This document shows, in pieces, positions 24,713 through 33,256 of a DNA stretch of 36,696 bases (position 1 is the stretch's first letter; each line of letters opens with the position of its first letter). The DNA comes from Paracoccaceae bacterium (lineage in GTDB: Bacteria; Pseudomonadota; Alphaproteobacteria; Rhodobacterales; Rhodobacteraceae), in the NCBI GenBank assembly GCA_030066855.1, contig JASJAU010000029.1, positions 1 through 36,696 of the forward strand, written 5' to 3'. The position numbers and the translations under genes were made by a program. Below the pieces are notes generated by a model. The model was not told where the DNA came from. It did not search any database and saw nothing but the letters and a program-made list of their open reading frames with translations.

Positions 24713-26370
24713 GCATGGAGGCCGATTACGTCATCGTCGGCGCCGGCTCATCGGGCTGCGCGCTCGCCTATCGGTTGTCCGAGGCGGGGCATTCGGTGAT
24801 CGTTCTGGAATACGGCGGTACGGACGCCGGGCCGTTCATCCAGATGCCCGCGGCCCTGAGCTATCCAATGAACATGCGCCGCTACGACTGGGGCTTTCAA
24901 AGCGAGCCCGAGCCGCATCTGGGCAATCGCCGGCTCGTCTGTCCGCGCGGGAAGGTCGTGGGCGGGTCGTCGTCGATCAACGGCATGGTCTATGTGCGCG
25001 GTCACGCGCGCGACTACGACACATGGGAGGCGATGGGCGCGACCGGCTGGAGCTACGCCGACGTGCTCCCCTACTTCAAACGCATGGAGACATGGCACGA
25101 CGGCGGGCACGGCGGCGATCCGGCATGGCGCGGCGCGTCCGGCCCGCTCCATGTCTCGCGCGGGCCGCGCAAAAACCCGCTCTATCACGCCTTTGTCGAA
25201 GCGGGCCGGCAGGCGGGATACGAGACGACCGGCGATTACAACGGCGAGAAGCAGGAAGGCTTCGGCCCGTTCGAGCAAACGGTATGGCGGGGCCGGCGCT
25301 GGTCCGCGGCCAACGCCTACCTCCGTCCCGCGCTCAAACGCCCGAACTGCGATCTGGTCCACGGGCTGGCGACCCGCATCGTGATCGAAGAGGGCAGCGC
25401 GACCGGCGTCGAGTTCGAGACCGGCGGGAGCGCCAAGACCCTGAAGGCGCGGCGCGAGGTCATTCTCTCCGCCTCCGTCATCAACTCGCCCAAGCTCCTG
25501 ATGCTCTCGGGCATCGGCCCGGCGGCGCATCTGGCCGAACACGGCATCGAGGTGATCGCCGATCGGCCTGGCGTCGGGCAGAACCTGCAGGACCATCTGG
25601 AGATGTACTTCCAAATGGCGTCCAGCCAGCCGATCACGCTCTATCGCTACTGGACCCTGTTCTGGAAGGGGGTTCTGGGCGCGCAATGGCTCCTCACCCA
25701 TCGCGGCCTCGGCGCGTCGAACAACTTTGAAAGCTGCGGTTTCATCCGATCCGAGGTTGGGGTCGAATACCCCGACATCCAGTTCCACTTCCTGCCGCTC
25801 GCTGTGCGCTACGATGGCAAGGCGGCGGCGGAGGGCCATGGTTTTCAGGCGCATGTAGGCCCCATGCGATCGCCGTCACGAGGCGCCGTCACGCTCAGGT
25901 CAGTCGATGCTGCCGAGGCCCCGAAGATCGTGTTCAACTACATGTCGACCGAGAAGGACTGGGTCGAATTCCGTCGCGCGCTGCGCCTGACACGCGAGAT
26001 CTTTCAACAGGAAGCCTTCAAGCCCTACGCGCGCCGCGAGATTCTTCCGGGAGACGGGCAGACAAGCGACGCCGATCTCGACGCCGCGATCCGCGAGCAT
26101 GCCGAAAGCGCCTATCACCCCTGCGGCACCTGCCGCATGGGCGCGGCGGACGATCCGATGGCGGTTGTCGATCCGGAGTGCCGTGTGATCGGGGTCGACG
26201 GTCTTCGTGTTGCCGACAGCTCGGTTTTCCCGCAGATCACCAACGGTAATCTGAACGCGCCGTCGATTATGGTAGGCGAGAAGGCGTCGGATCATATCCT
26301 TGGACGAAGGCTGCCAAGGGACGAGTCACAGCCTTGGATTCATCCTGAGTGGACGACCAAACAGCGGTAA
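24709..26370 (+). CDS. betA: choline dehydrogenase (GMC oxidoreductase)
   Basis: A 553-residue GMC-family flavoprotein. The FAD motif is '[16 protein letters not shown]' (8-23). GMC signatures are '[20 protein letters not shown]' (about 83-102) and '[15 protein letters not shown]'. The catalytic His is in '[12 protein letters not shown]' (about 470), with Asn in '[17 protein letters not shown]' (about 512). It oxidises choline to betaine aldehyde, and in part on to betaine, at the membrane. It starts at the ATGA overlapping the betI stop; a second ATG lies two codons on. The usual betB (betaine aldehyde dehydrogenase) is not between betI and betA nor elsewhere in the window. It converges on lysC, 12 bases away. 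Confidence 0.95.
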   Translation: MSMEADYVIVGAGSSGCALAYRLSEAGHSVIVLEYGGTDAGPFIQMPAALSYPMNMRRYDWGFQSEPEPHLGNRRLVCPRGKVVGGSSSINGMVYVRGHARDYDTWEAMGATGWSYADVLPYFKRMETWHDGGHGGDPAWRGASGPLHVSRGPRKNPLYHAFVEAGRQAGYETTGDYNGEKQEGFGPFEQTVWRGRRWSAANAYLRPALKRPNCDLVHGLATRIVIEEGSATGVEFETGGSAKTLKARREVILSASVINSPKLLMLSGIGPAAHLAEHGIEVIADRPGVGQNLQDHLEMYFQMASSQPITLYRYWTLFWKGVLGAQWLLTHRGLGASNNFESCGFIRSEVGVEYPDIQFHFLPLAVRYDGKAAAEGHGFQAHVGPMRSPSRGAVTLRSVDAAEAPKIVFNYMSTEKDWVEFRRALRLTREIFQQEAFKPYARREILPGDGQTSDADLDAAIREHAESAYHPCGTCRMGAADDPMAVVDPECRVIGVDGLRVADSSVFPQITNGNLNAPSIMVGEKASDHILGRRLPRDESQPWIHPEWTTKQR

Positions 26371-26382
26371 TGGGCGCCGCCT

Positions 26383-27621
26383 TCAGGCTGCGGTTTCAAG
26401 CCCGAAGCTGTCGTGCAACGCCTGCACCGCCAGCTCCATATACTTCCGGTCGATCAGAACCGAGATCTTGATCTCCGAAGTCGAGATGACCTTGATGTTG
26501 ATGCCCTCGTCCCTGAGCGCCTGGAACATCTGCGAGGCGACGCCGGCATGGCTGCGCATCCCGATGCCGACGACCGAGACCTTGGCAACGTCGTTGTCGG
26601 TGACCAGCTCCGCGTAGTTGATCTCACCGCCGGACTTCGCCTCGGCCATGGCTTTCTCAGCGTGGGCGATCTGATCGACCGGCAGGGACCAGGTCATATC
26701 GGTGCGCCCGTCTTCCGAGATGTTCTGGACGATCATGTCGACATTGACGCCCGCCTCGGCCAGCGGCCCGAAGATCGCGGCGGCGATACCGGGCCGGTCG
26801 GCGACCGAGAGGAGCGTCATCTTGGCCTCGTCCCGGCTGAAGGCGACCCCCGCGACCACATTGCTTTCCATGATGTCCTCCTCGTCGCAGACAAGCGTGC
26901 CCGCGCTTTCGTCGTTGTCCTCAAAGCTCGAGAGCACGCGCAGCTTGACCTTGTAGCGCATCGCGAGCTCGACCGAGCGGGTTTGCAGCACCTTGGCGCC
27001 GAGCGAGGCAAGCTCCAGCATCTCCTCAAACGCGATCCGGTCGAGCTTGCGGGCTTTCGCGGTGATTCTGGGGTCGGTCGTGTAGACCCCGTCCACGTCC
27101 GTGTAGATGTCGCAGCGCTCCGCCCCGAACGCCGCGGCGAAGGCCACTGCCGTGGTGTCCGACCCGCCGCGGCCAAGCGTCGTGACACGGCCCTCGGGGC
27201 TAATGCCCTGAAACCCCGCCACAACGGCGACCTTCATGCCCTCGGCGAACTTCGCTTTGATGGCCTCGGTCCCGATGTCCTCGATCCGCGCGGCAGCGTG
27301 CGACGAGTTCGTCTTCAGCGGCACCTGCCACCCCTGCCAAGAGCGCGCGGGCACGTCCATTTCCTGAAGGGTCAAGGCCATCAGACCCGCCGTGACCTGC
27401 TCGCCGGAGGAGACGACCGCATCGTACTCCCTTGCGTCGAAGAAACGTGAGGTTTCCTCGACCCAACCAACCAACTCGTTGGTCTTTCCCGACATGGCCG
27501 AGACGATGACGATCACGTCGTTCCCGTTCGCCACCTCGCGCCCCACGCGCTTGGCCGCGCGTCGGATGCGGTCGAGCGTGGCGACGGAGGTGCCGCCGAA
27601 TTTCATCACGAGCAAAGGCAT
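26383..27621 (-). CDS. lysC: aspartate kinase
   Basis: A 412-residue aspartokinase. It starts 'MPLLVMKFGGTSVATLDRIR' (substrate/ATP motif KFGGTS), continues with 'VIVIVSAMSGKTNELVGW', 'LGRGGSDTTAVAFAAAFGAE' and 'CDIYTDVDGVYTTDPRI', and ends with two ACT domains (about 265-400; 'LLSVADRPGIAAAIFGPLAE', 'KVSVVGIGMRSHAGVASQMF') that give lysine/threonine feedback. It catalyses the first step from aspartate to lysine, threonine and methionine. ATG 27621 is preferred over an upstream in-frame start because the family begins there. The leader contains an 8-pair hairpin. Confidence 0.96.
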   Translation of the reverse strand: MPLLVMKFGGTSVATLDRIRRAAKRVGREVANGNDVIVIVSAMSGKTNELVGWVEETSRFFDAREYDAVVSSGEQVTAGLMALTLQEMDVPARSWQGWQVPLKTNSSHAAARIEDIGTEAIKAKFAEGMKVAVVAGFQGISPEGRVTTLGRGGSDTTAVAFAAAFGAERCDIYTDVDGVYTTDPRITAKARKLDRIAFEEMLELASLGAKVLQTRSVELAMRYKVKLRVLSSFEDNDESAGTLVCDEEDIMESNVVAGVAFSRDEAKMTLLSVADRPGIAAAIFGPLAEAGVNVDMIVQNISEDGRTDMTWSLPVDQIAHAEKAMAEAKSGGEINYAELVTDNDVAKVSVVGIGMRSHAGVASQMFQALRDEGINIKVISTSEIKISVLIDRKYMELAVQALHDSFGLETAA

Positions 27622-27627
27622 AAGGAC

Positions 27628-27651
27628 CCGGTCCCAATCGTTCGGGACCGG
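27628..27651 (-). promoter_or_regulatory. hairpin in the lysC leader
   Basis: CCGGTCCC (27628-27635) and GGGACCGG (27644-27651) form a perfect 8-pair stem with an 8-base loop, ending 6 bases before the lysC ATG. No good separate Shine-Dalgarno sequence is visible, so the stem may cover or replace the ribosome binding region. It is too short for a known lysine riboswitch. Confidence 0.45.
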
Positions 27652-27689
27652 ACTTACTGCCACGGCCTGAGAGCCGCAAGGGCCTAGGC

Positions 27690-28139
27690 TCAGTTGGTTT
27701 TCTGCTTTGGAATGAAGGGCAGGGGGACGGCGGGGATGCCGTCCTCGGCAAGCTTCCGGGCGTCCTCCCGATTGGCTTCGCCATAGATCGAACGCTCGGG
27801 CGTGTCGCCCTCGTGCATCGCGCGGGCCTCGGCGGCGAATTCGGTTCCGACGTATTCGGAGTTCTGTTCCACGTGCTCTTTGAGCTGTTTCAGGGCCTCC
27901 GCCATCTTCGCATCACCCGGTGAGGCCATCGGTTGATTGCTCGCGGGCGCGGCGGGTACCTGCGCCTTGGCGCGGGCGGGCCGGACGGTCGGCGCCATCA
28001 AGGATTTGGCGACCTCTGTCGATCCGCATGTCGGGCATTCGACCATCTTGGACGCGCGGATGGTTTCAAAGGCCTCTGCCGAAGCGTACCAGCCTTCGAA
28101 CTGGTGATCGTTCTCGCATTTGAGCGTGTAGCGGATCAT
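27690..28139 (-). CDS. DUF1178 family protein
   Basis: A 149-residue protein beginning 'MIRYTLKCENDHQFEGWYAS'. A CxxC pair ('VECPTCGS', about 35-42) suggests a small zinc-ribbon-like N-terminal part together with Cys8. The middle (about 50-80) is Ala/Pro-rich, and the end 'EDARKLAEDGIPAVPLPFIP' is the conserved tail of the family. Function unknown. The start was placed at ATG 28139, since the 18 residues upstream in the frame do not belong to the family. It lies 68 bases upstream of lysC on the same strand. Confidence 0.88.
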   Translation of the reverse strand: MIRYTLKCENDHQFEGWYASAEAFETIRASKMVECPTCGSTEVAKSLMAPTVRPARAKAQVPAAPASNQPMASPGDAKMAEALKQLKEHVEQNSEYVGTEFAAEARAMHEGDTPERSIYGEANREDARKLAEDGIPAVPLPFIPKQKTN

Positions 28140-28212
28140 GTTTCGCTCGTTCTCGCCTGCGACAGACGTAATGCCCTGTCGCGCCGGATTCAATCTCCCA
28201 ACGCGGCGCGGC

Positions 28213-30333
28213 TTACTCTGCCGGAACCGCGCTCGCCGCCCGCCCGCCGGGGCCCTTGATGTTCCATACCAGCAGCAAAACTACCGCCGCGACGCCGCCC
28301 AGGTTGATAAGGTACGAGCCGGGCCAGAGGCAGGCCACGCCTGCCACTCCAACGAGAACGCGCATGAGGATCCCGATACGCCGCTCCATGCAGCCCTGCA
28401 ACGCGGCGGCGAGGCCGTAGATGCCGAAGACCGCGAACCCGAAGATCACCAGCGCAACGCCCCAATCCCCGGACAGGAACGGGGTGTAGGCCATTATCAG
28501 GGGGACGATGTAGAGGCCTTTGGCTAGCTTCCAGCTTGCGATTCCGGTTGCCATGGCGGGCGCTTTGGCGATGGCCGCTGCAGTGAAGGAGGCGAGCGCC
28601 ACGGGCGGCGTGACATTGCTGTCCTGAGAGAGCCAGAAGATGATCATATGCGCGGAGAGGACCGCCGCGATCGCGGCCTCGGGCGAGACGACGAGGTCGC
28701 GGAGCGGCGCCGCGACCTCAAGCGGCAGGCCGTTCACGATTTCTGAGGCTTGCTCGGCGGGGATTGGTCCGCCGAGGAGCGACATCGTTTCCGGCGCGCC
28801 AAGCATCAGAACCGCCTTGGCGCCCTCGTTCAGCGTGCCGGTCGTCAGCGCCTCGATCACCTCGCGGTCGGAGATCATCCCCGCGAGCGCTGGGGCGGAC
28901 AGCGTTGCCAGCACGATATAGGCGGCCGTTACAGGCAAACCCATTCCAAGGACGAGACTCGCCAACGCGATCAGCAGGATCGCGATGAACATGTTCCCGC
29001 CCGCCCAATCGGCGATCATAAGGCTGAAGGTGTTGCCGACCCCTGCCGTTGATATCACGTTAACGACGATCCCGACCGAGCAGAGCAGAACGGCGGTCAT
29101 GATCATGCCCTTCGTGCCCATGACGAGCGCCTCAAAGACCGCGCGGGGCCCCATCGGGTTCTGTGTCAGCCAACTGGAGACGATAACGGCGCAAATGCCG
29201 AAAACGGCCGCATAGGTGGGCGTGAAACCGGACACCAGCAGGACGATCAGACCGGTGATCGGAATGACAAAGCTGGCGCCTCCCGCCTTGAAGGCGGAGG
29301 CGAGCGTCTGACCCTCGGACGGCATCGGATCCAGGTCGAGGCGGCGCGCCTCGATCCGAACGAAAAACGCGACCGAGAGGAAGTAGAGAAGCGCGGGCAA
29401 GGCGGCGACGGCCACGATCGTCTCATAGGAGATCTGGGTGAAGGTCGACATCACGAAGGCGCCCGCGCCCATGATCGGCGGCATGAGCTGCCCGCCCGTG
29501 GAGGACGCGGCCTCTACACCGCCCGCGAACTGTGGGCGGAACCCGGCGCGCTTCATCAGCGGGATGGTGATGACGCCGGTCGATGCGGTATTGGCGACGG
29601 CCGAGCCCGAGATCGTTCCGGTCAGACCGCTGGCGATCACCGCGACGATGCCCGGTCCGCCGACCAGCCGCCCTGCGATGGCGCGGGCCAGGTTAATGAC
29701 GAACTCTCCGGCGCCGGAGCGCAGCAGGAAGGCGCCAAAGATGATGAAGAGGAACACGTAGGTCGACGAGATCCGCGCGATGGTTCCGAACATCGCATCA
29801 TCGCCGAACATGGCGCGGAAGAAGATCGTCTCCCACGAGAGGCCCGGAAAGCTGAAGATCCCTCCAATCCAGCTGCCCCAGAAGCCCACATAGGTCAGCG
29901 AGAGAATGATCAGGACGGGGATGACGTATCCGGTCAGGCGGCGTGTCAGCTCGATCCCGCCAATGATGCAAAGCCCGATCGCCACCCAGTCAAACGGGGC
30001 GAGCTTGACGCCCCGGTCGTAGATCATGTTTTCGGCGGAGGGGATGTAAAGCGCCGCGCCGGCGACGAGCGCCCCGAAGATCAGGTCAAACAGCAGCATG
30101 CGCCGGCTGCGGATCTTGCCCGCCAGCATCGGGTAATAGGCGGCCGCCAGGAACGCGAATCCGGAGAAGTGATAGGCGTTGCGTTGTATTTCAGAGATGA
30201 TCGGATCGAAGGCCACATAGATGTGGCCGACGGCGATCAGGAAGGCCAGGAGGTGAAGCGCGAAGGCCGCGCCCTTGTCGAAGGTTCGGCGGCTGTCATC
30301 GCTGATCAGCTCGGTGCTGGACTCCTCGCTCAT
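28213..30333 (-). CDS. TRAP transporter fused permease, TAXI type
   Basis: A 706-residue membrane protein in which the small (4TM) and large (12TM) TRAP subunits are fused, as is normal for TAXI systems. Typical pieces are 'GLSWETIFFRAMFGDDAMFG', 'SGLTGTISGSAVANTASTGV', 'GVEAASSTGGQLMPPIMGAG' and 'LGMGLPVTAAYIVLATLSAP'. It moves an organic acid across the inner membrane with Na+ or H+. It lies 70 bases downstream of the TAXI binding-protein gene, with a hairpin in the gap, and GGGGAG precedes its ATG. The substrate is unknown; some TAXI systems take up glutamate or related dicarboxylates. Confidence 0.94.
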   Translation of the reverse strand: MSEESSTELISDDSRRTFDKGAAFALHLLAFLIAVGHIYVAFDPIISEIQRNAYHFSGFAFLAAAYYPMLAGKIRSRRMLLFDLIFGALVAGAALYIPSAENMIYDRGVKLAPFDWVAIGLCIIGGIELTRRLTGYVIPVLIILSLTYVGFWGSWIGGIFSFPGLSWETIFFRAMFGDDAMFGTIARISSTYVFLFIIFGAFLLRSGAGEFVINLARAIAGRLVGGPGIVAVIASGLTGTISGSAVANTASTGVITIPLMKRAGFRPQFAGGVEAASSTGGQLMPPIMGAGAFVMSTFTQISYETIVAVAALPALLYFLSVAFFVRIEARRLDLDPMPSEGQTLASAFKAGGASFVIPITGLIVLLVSGFTPTYAAVFGICAVIVSSWLTQNPMGPRAVFEALVMGTKGMIMTAVLLCSVGIVVNVISTAGVGNTFSLMIADWAGGNMFIAILLIALASLVLGMGLPVTAAYIVLATLSAPALAGMISDREVIEALTTGTLNEGAKAVLMLGAPETMSLLGGPIPAEQASEIVNGLPLEVAAPLRDLVVSPEAAIAAVLSAHMIIFWLSQDSNVTPPVALASFTAAAIAKAPAMATGIASWKLAKGLYIVPLIMAYTPFLSGDWGVALVIFGFAVFGIYGLAAALQGCMERRIGILMRVLVGVAGVACLWPGSYLINLGGVAAVVLLLVWNIKGPGGRAASAVPAE

Positions 30334-30357
30334 ACCGCCGCTCCCCTGACGAAGTCA

Positions 30358-30382
30358 CCGGGCGAGCAAAGCGCCCGCCCGG
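30358..30382 (-). promoter_or_regulatory. stem-loop between TAXI binding-protein gene and permease gene
   Basis: CCGGGCG (30358-30364) pairs with CGCCCGG (30376-30382) across an 11-base loop, in the 70-base gap between the two transporter genes. It lacks a T-run and is probably an mRNA-stability or partial-attenuation element, comparable in position to the choX-choW hairpin. Confidence 0.5.
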
Positions 30383-30403
30383 CGTGTTTAGCGTGTGAGG
30401 CGA

Positions 30404-31408
30404 TCAGTCGACCAGCAGGCGCTCGGGAATCTCGATTCCCTGCTCCTGATAGTAGCGTGCCGCGCCAGGATGCAGCGGCGCCGGAAGGCCGCCGATGGCC
30501 TTCTCGACCGCCATCGCTTTGGTCGCCGGATGGATCGCCTGCAGGAACGGCAGGTTCTCATAGATCGTCTTGGTGATCAGGTAGACGTGCTCTTCCGGGA
30601 TCGAGATGTTGGTCGCCAGGAAGTTCGGCTGCGCGATCGTGTTCCAATCCGCATCCTGACCCGGGTAGGTGCCCGCCGGAATGACGTAGCGCGTCCAGAG
30701 GTTCCGTCCGCCGTCCGCCTTGACCAGCTCTTCGTCCGTGACCTCAAGCGGGGTGACGCTGTCGCCCACTGCCGCCATCAACTGCGAGACGGCGCCGGTC
30801 GGGACGCCAGCGGGCGTGCCAATGCCGCGAACCTGGCCGTTCTGAAGCGCCTCTGCCGAGGGGCCGTAGCCGGCGAAGACCAACTCGTAGTCCTCGTCCA
30901 TGTTGATGCCGAACCCGCTCAGGATGGTCCGGTTCGACCCGATCGTGCCCGAGTTCTGGCGGCCAAGCGCCATCGGCTCGCCTTTGAGCGCGATCATGTC
31001 GGACAGTGTGCCATTCTCGACGGCGTCATTGGCCAGAATGAACTGTTCGACATTCTGCCAAAGCATTGAAATCGAGCGCAAGTTCTCCTGCGGGCCGGCC
31101 TCGGAAACGGGGCCGGTGCCGGTCGTCGCATAGCTGCCGAAGAGGCCCTGCATGATCGCGAACTGCGCCTCATCCTCGCGCAGAAGACGGACGTTCTCGC
31201 CCGATCCGGCGGATGAGATCGCGGACATGCCGATCTTCTCGCCTGGCTCCAACTTGACCTTGACCAGCGTCGAGATGGCGACGCCGACAGGATAGTAGGT
31301 TCCGCCGGTCGAGGCGGTAGCCAGAACATAGCTCGCTTCCGCATTCGCCACCGATCCGAACGACAGCGATGCTGCGGCCGCGACTGCGGCCAGTTTCATT
31401 TTCGACAT
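30404..31408 (-). CDS. TAXI family TRAP transporter solute-binding protein
   Basis: A 334-residue periplasmic binding protein. The start at ATG 31408 (AGGT 5 bases ahead, in GGGAGGTCTTG) gives a signal peptide 'MSKMKLAAVAAAASLSFGSV' ending near 'ANAEAS'. The mature start 'YVLATASTGGTYYPVGVAIS' and then 'AISSAGSGENVRLLREDEAQ' are characteristic of TAXI proteins. Others are 'SGTIGSNRTILSGFGI' and 'PAGTYPGQDAD'. It delivers its ligand to the fused permease encoded downstream. Ligand unknown. Confidence 0.94.
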   Translation of the reverse strand: MSKMKLAAVAAAASLSFGSVANAEASYVLATASTGGTYYPVGVAISTLVKVKLEPGEKIGMSAISSAGSGENVRLLREDEAQFAIMQGLFGSYATTGTGPVSEAGPQENLRSISMLWQNVEQFILANDAVENGTLSDMIALKGEPMALGRQNSGTIGSNRTILSGFGINMDEDYELVFAGYGPSAEALQNGQVRGIGTPAGVPTGAVSQLMAAVGDSVTPLEVTDEELVKADGGRNLWTRYVIPAGTYPGQDADWNTIAQPNFLATNISIPEEHVYLITKTIYENLPFLQAIHPATKAMAVEKAIGGLPAPLHPGAARYYQEQGIEIPERLLVD

Positions 31409-31533
31409 CAAGACCTCCCAAATGATCTGCGTGTATTTTCCAGTCGATAGGGAAGACATAGTTCGCAAAACCGGGAGGGCTAGGCGCCAAACCCGTCGCA
31501 GCCAATGCTGTGAAATCCTTTCGGATCAGACGG

Positions 31534-32019
31534 CTAGATCGCCATCGGGTCGAACTTCTTCAGAATGGTCGCAAGCTCGGGATCCTGCATCAGGCCCGCC
31601 GCCTTCTTCAACGGAAACCATTTGCGCTTTCGCTGTTTCCGCTCTGGCCAGTCCTTGGCCAAATGACTGACCCGAATGGGAAAAACGGCCACGACGCAGG
31701 GCAGGCTGACTTTTGAGCGATCTTTCGAGTAGCTGTATATCCCAAGACACACCGGCTTGACCTTGCCTTCGACTCCGCCTTCCTCCCAGGCTTCGGTGGC
31801 AGCGGCCTCGGCTGGCGTCGCGCCATGCATCGGCCAGCCTTTTGGCAGAATCCATCGACCAGTTCGTTTGGATGTGACTAGAAGAACCTGCACCTCGTCG
31901 CGATGCTTGCGCCAGCAGAGCGCACCGAACTGCGTTCGGACGTTTCGCTTATCTCTGTCCGCAAGCCTGAGCGGCCGCTGTTTGATCTTGCCTACCGACA
32001 TGTTCCGCCTGCGCCTCAT
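31534..32019 (-). CDS. Nudix hydrolase
   Basis: A protein of about 161 residues with one Nudix domain. 'WILPKGWPMHG' leads into the box 'GATPAEAAATEAWEEGGV'. The EE-x-G-hydrophobic metal-binding end is present. The preceding Glu and Arg of the textbook motif are Ala and Thr here, as happens in DIPP-like relatives. It should cleave a nucleoside diphosphate linked to another group, possibly an inositol or dinucleoside polyphosphate. The start is uncertain: ATG 32019 ('MRRRRNM') or ATG 32001 ('MSVGKIKQR'). It is read divergently from the deacetylase gene. The N-terminus is very basic. Confidence 0.85.
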   Translation of the reverse strand: MRRRRNMSVGKIKQRPLRLADRDKRNVRTQFGALCWRKHRDEVQVLLVTSKRTGRWILPKGWPMHGATPAEAAATEAWEEGGVEGKVKPVCLGIYSYSKDRSKVSLPCVVAVFPIRVSHLAKDWPERKQRKRKWFPLKKAAGLMQDPELATILKKFDPMAI

Positions 32020-32125
32020 GTCCGGCACTTCTGTGTCTCTTGTTATTGAGTGTGGGTAACATTTCGCTAACACTCTGTGAAGCCGCGAATGTTCGCGGTA
32101 AGGTTGAAGACGACCGGAATACAAA
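32020..32125. promoter_or_regulatory. divergent promoter region with two inverted repeats
   Basis: Between the Nudix and deacetylase genes lie a perfect palindrome CCGCGAA-TG-TTCGCGG (32083-32098) and a looser repeat GAGTGT (32048-32053) / ACACTC (32070-32075). Either may be an operator; I do not recognise the regulator. No clear -35/-10 pair could be assigned. Confidence 0.4.
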
Positions 32126-33256
32126 GTGCAATCAGCCGACAAACCGCGATTCATTGGCTCAGAAATCTACCGTGCATCGACCTATGGCCGACTGCATCCA
32201 CTCGCGATTCCGCGCGTCTCGACAGTCATGGACCTGTCCACGACGATGGGCTGGATGCCGGACGGCGCTTTCATCCGCAGCCCGCGCGCCACTCCCAAGG
32301 CGCTCTCCGCCTGGCACGATCCCGACTACATCGAAGCGGTGGTTCAGGCTGAAAAGGACGGTTTTGTCACGGCGGAGATCCAAAAAAAGTACAATCTCGG
32401 GACCCACGCCAACCCGATCTTTCCCGAGGTCTTTCGCCGGCCCGCGACAGCGGCGGGCGGTTCGCTCTTGGCGGGACAACTACTTCGCGACGGAGGGATC
32501 GTGTTCTCGCCCGCCGGCGGCACACATCACGGGTTCCCGAACCGGGCCAACGGCTTCTGCTATTTCAACGATCCCGTGCTCGCCATCCTCTCGCTGCGGC
32601 ACCAGGGCGTGGAGCGTATCGCCTATGTCGACATCGACGCGCACCATCCCGACGGCGTTGAATTCGGCTTCGCGCATGACCCGGAAACGCTGATGATCTC
32701 AGTGCATGAGGAGAAGCGCTGGCCTTTCACCGGGGCGCTGACCGATCAGGGCATGGGGCAGGTGTTCAACCTGCCGGTTCCGCGCGGCTTCAACGACAGC
32801 GAGATGGCCGAGGCGCGGGAGCGGTTGATCCTGCCTGCGTTGGCGCGGTTCGAACCTGAGGCCGTTGTGCTTCAATGCGGCGCCGACGCGGTCGCCGAGG
32901 ATCCCCTGTCGCGGCTCGAGCTTTCTAACAACGCGCATCTTGCGATTGTCTCGGAGCTCATGGACGCCGCGCCCCGGCTGCTCGTTCTGGGGGGCGGGGG
33001 TTACAACCCGTGGACCGTTGGGCGGCTTTGGACGAGCGTCTGGGCTTTGCTCAACGGCTTCGACATCCCGGATCGGCTGCCCCAGCCCGGAATCGACGTC
33101 CTTTCGGCGCTCTCCTGGCCGGGCAGGCGGGCGGGGCGGACGCCGAAAGCCCATTGGTTCACGACTCTTCGGGACGTTCCGAACGAGGGACCCGTCCGGC
33201 CTGAGGTGGCGGATAGGGTTGGTGCCCTGGCCGGTCGTCTCAAAACTCCGGCTTGA
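32126..33256 (+). CDS. histone deacetylase family protein (AcuC/acetylpolyamine amidohydrolase-like)
   Basis: A 376-residue zinc-dependent deacetylase of the arginase/deacetylase fold. Charge-relay histidines are His134-His135 ('GGTHHGF'). Zinc ligands are Asp171 and His173 ('VDIDAHHPDG') and Asp254 ('CGADAVAEDP'). The transition-state Tyr293 is in 'GGGGYNPWT'. All catalytic residues are present. Bacterial members remove acetyl groups from small molecules (such as acetylpolyamines) or from proteins; the substrate is unknown here. The start is a GTG (32126) with no strong ribosome binding site. The stop codon overlaps the ATG of thpR by one base. Confidence 0.92.
   Translation: MQSADKPRFIGSEIYRASTYGRLHPLAIPRVSTVMDLSTTMGWMPDGAFIRSPRATPKALSAWHDPDYIEAVVQAEKDGFVTAEIQKKYNLGTHANPIFPEVFRRPATAAGGSLLAGQLLRDGGIVFSPAGGTHHGFPNRANGFCYFNDPVLAILSLRHQGVERIAYVDIDAHHPDGVEFGFAHDPETLMISVHEEKRWPFTGALTDQGMGQVFNLPVPRGFNDSEMAEARERLILPALARFEPEAVVLQCGADAVAEDPLSRLELSNNAHLAIVSELMDAAPRLLVLGGGGYNPWTVGRLWTSVWALLNGFDIPDRLPQPGIDVLSALSWPGRRAGRTPKAHWFTTLRDVPNEGPVRPEVADRVGALAGRLKTPA

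Noticed and set aside
24748-25854. 368-residue open frame on the minus strand
   Set aside because: Antisense to betA; no domain recognised.
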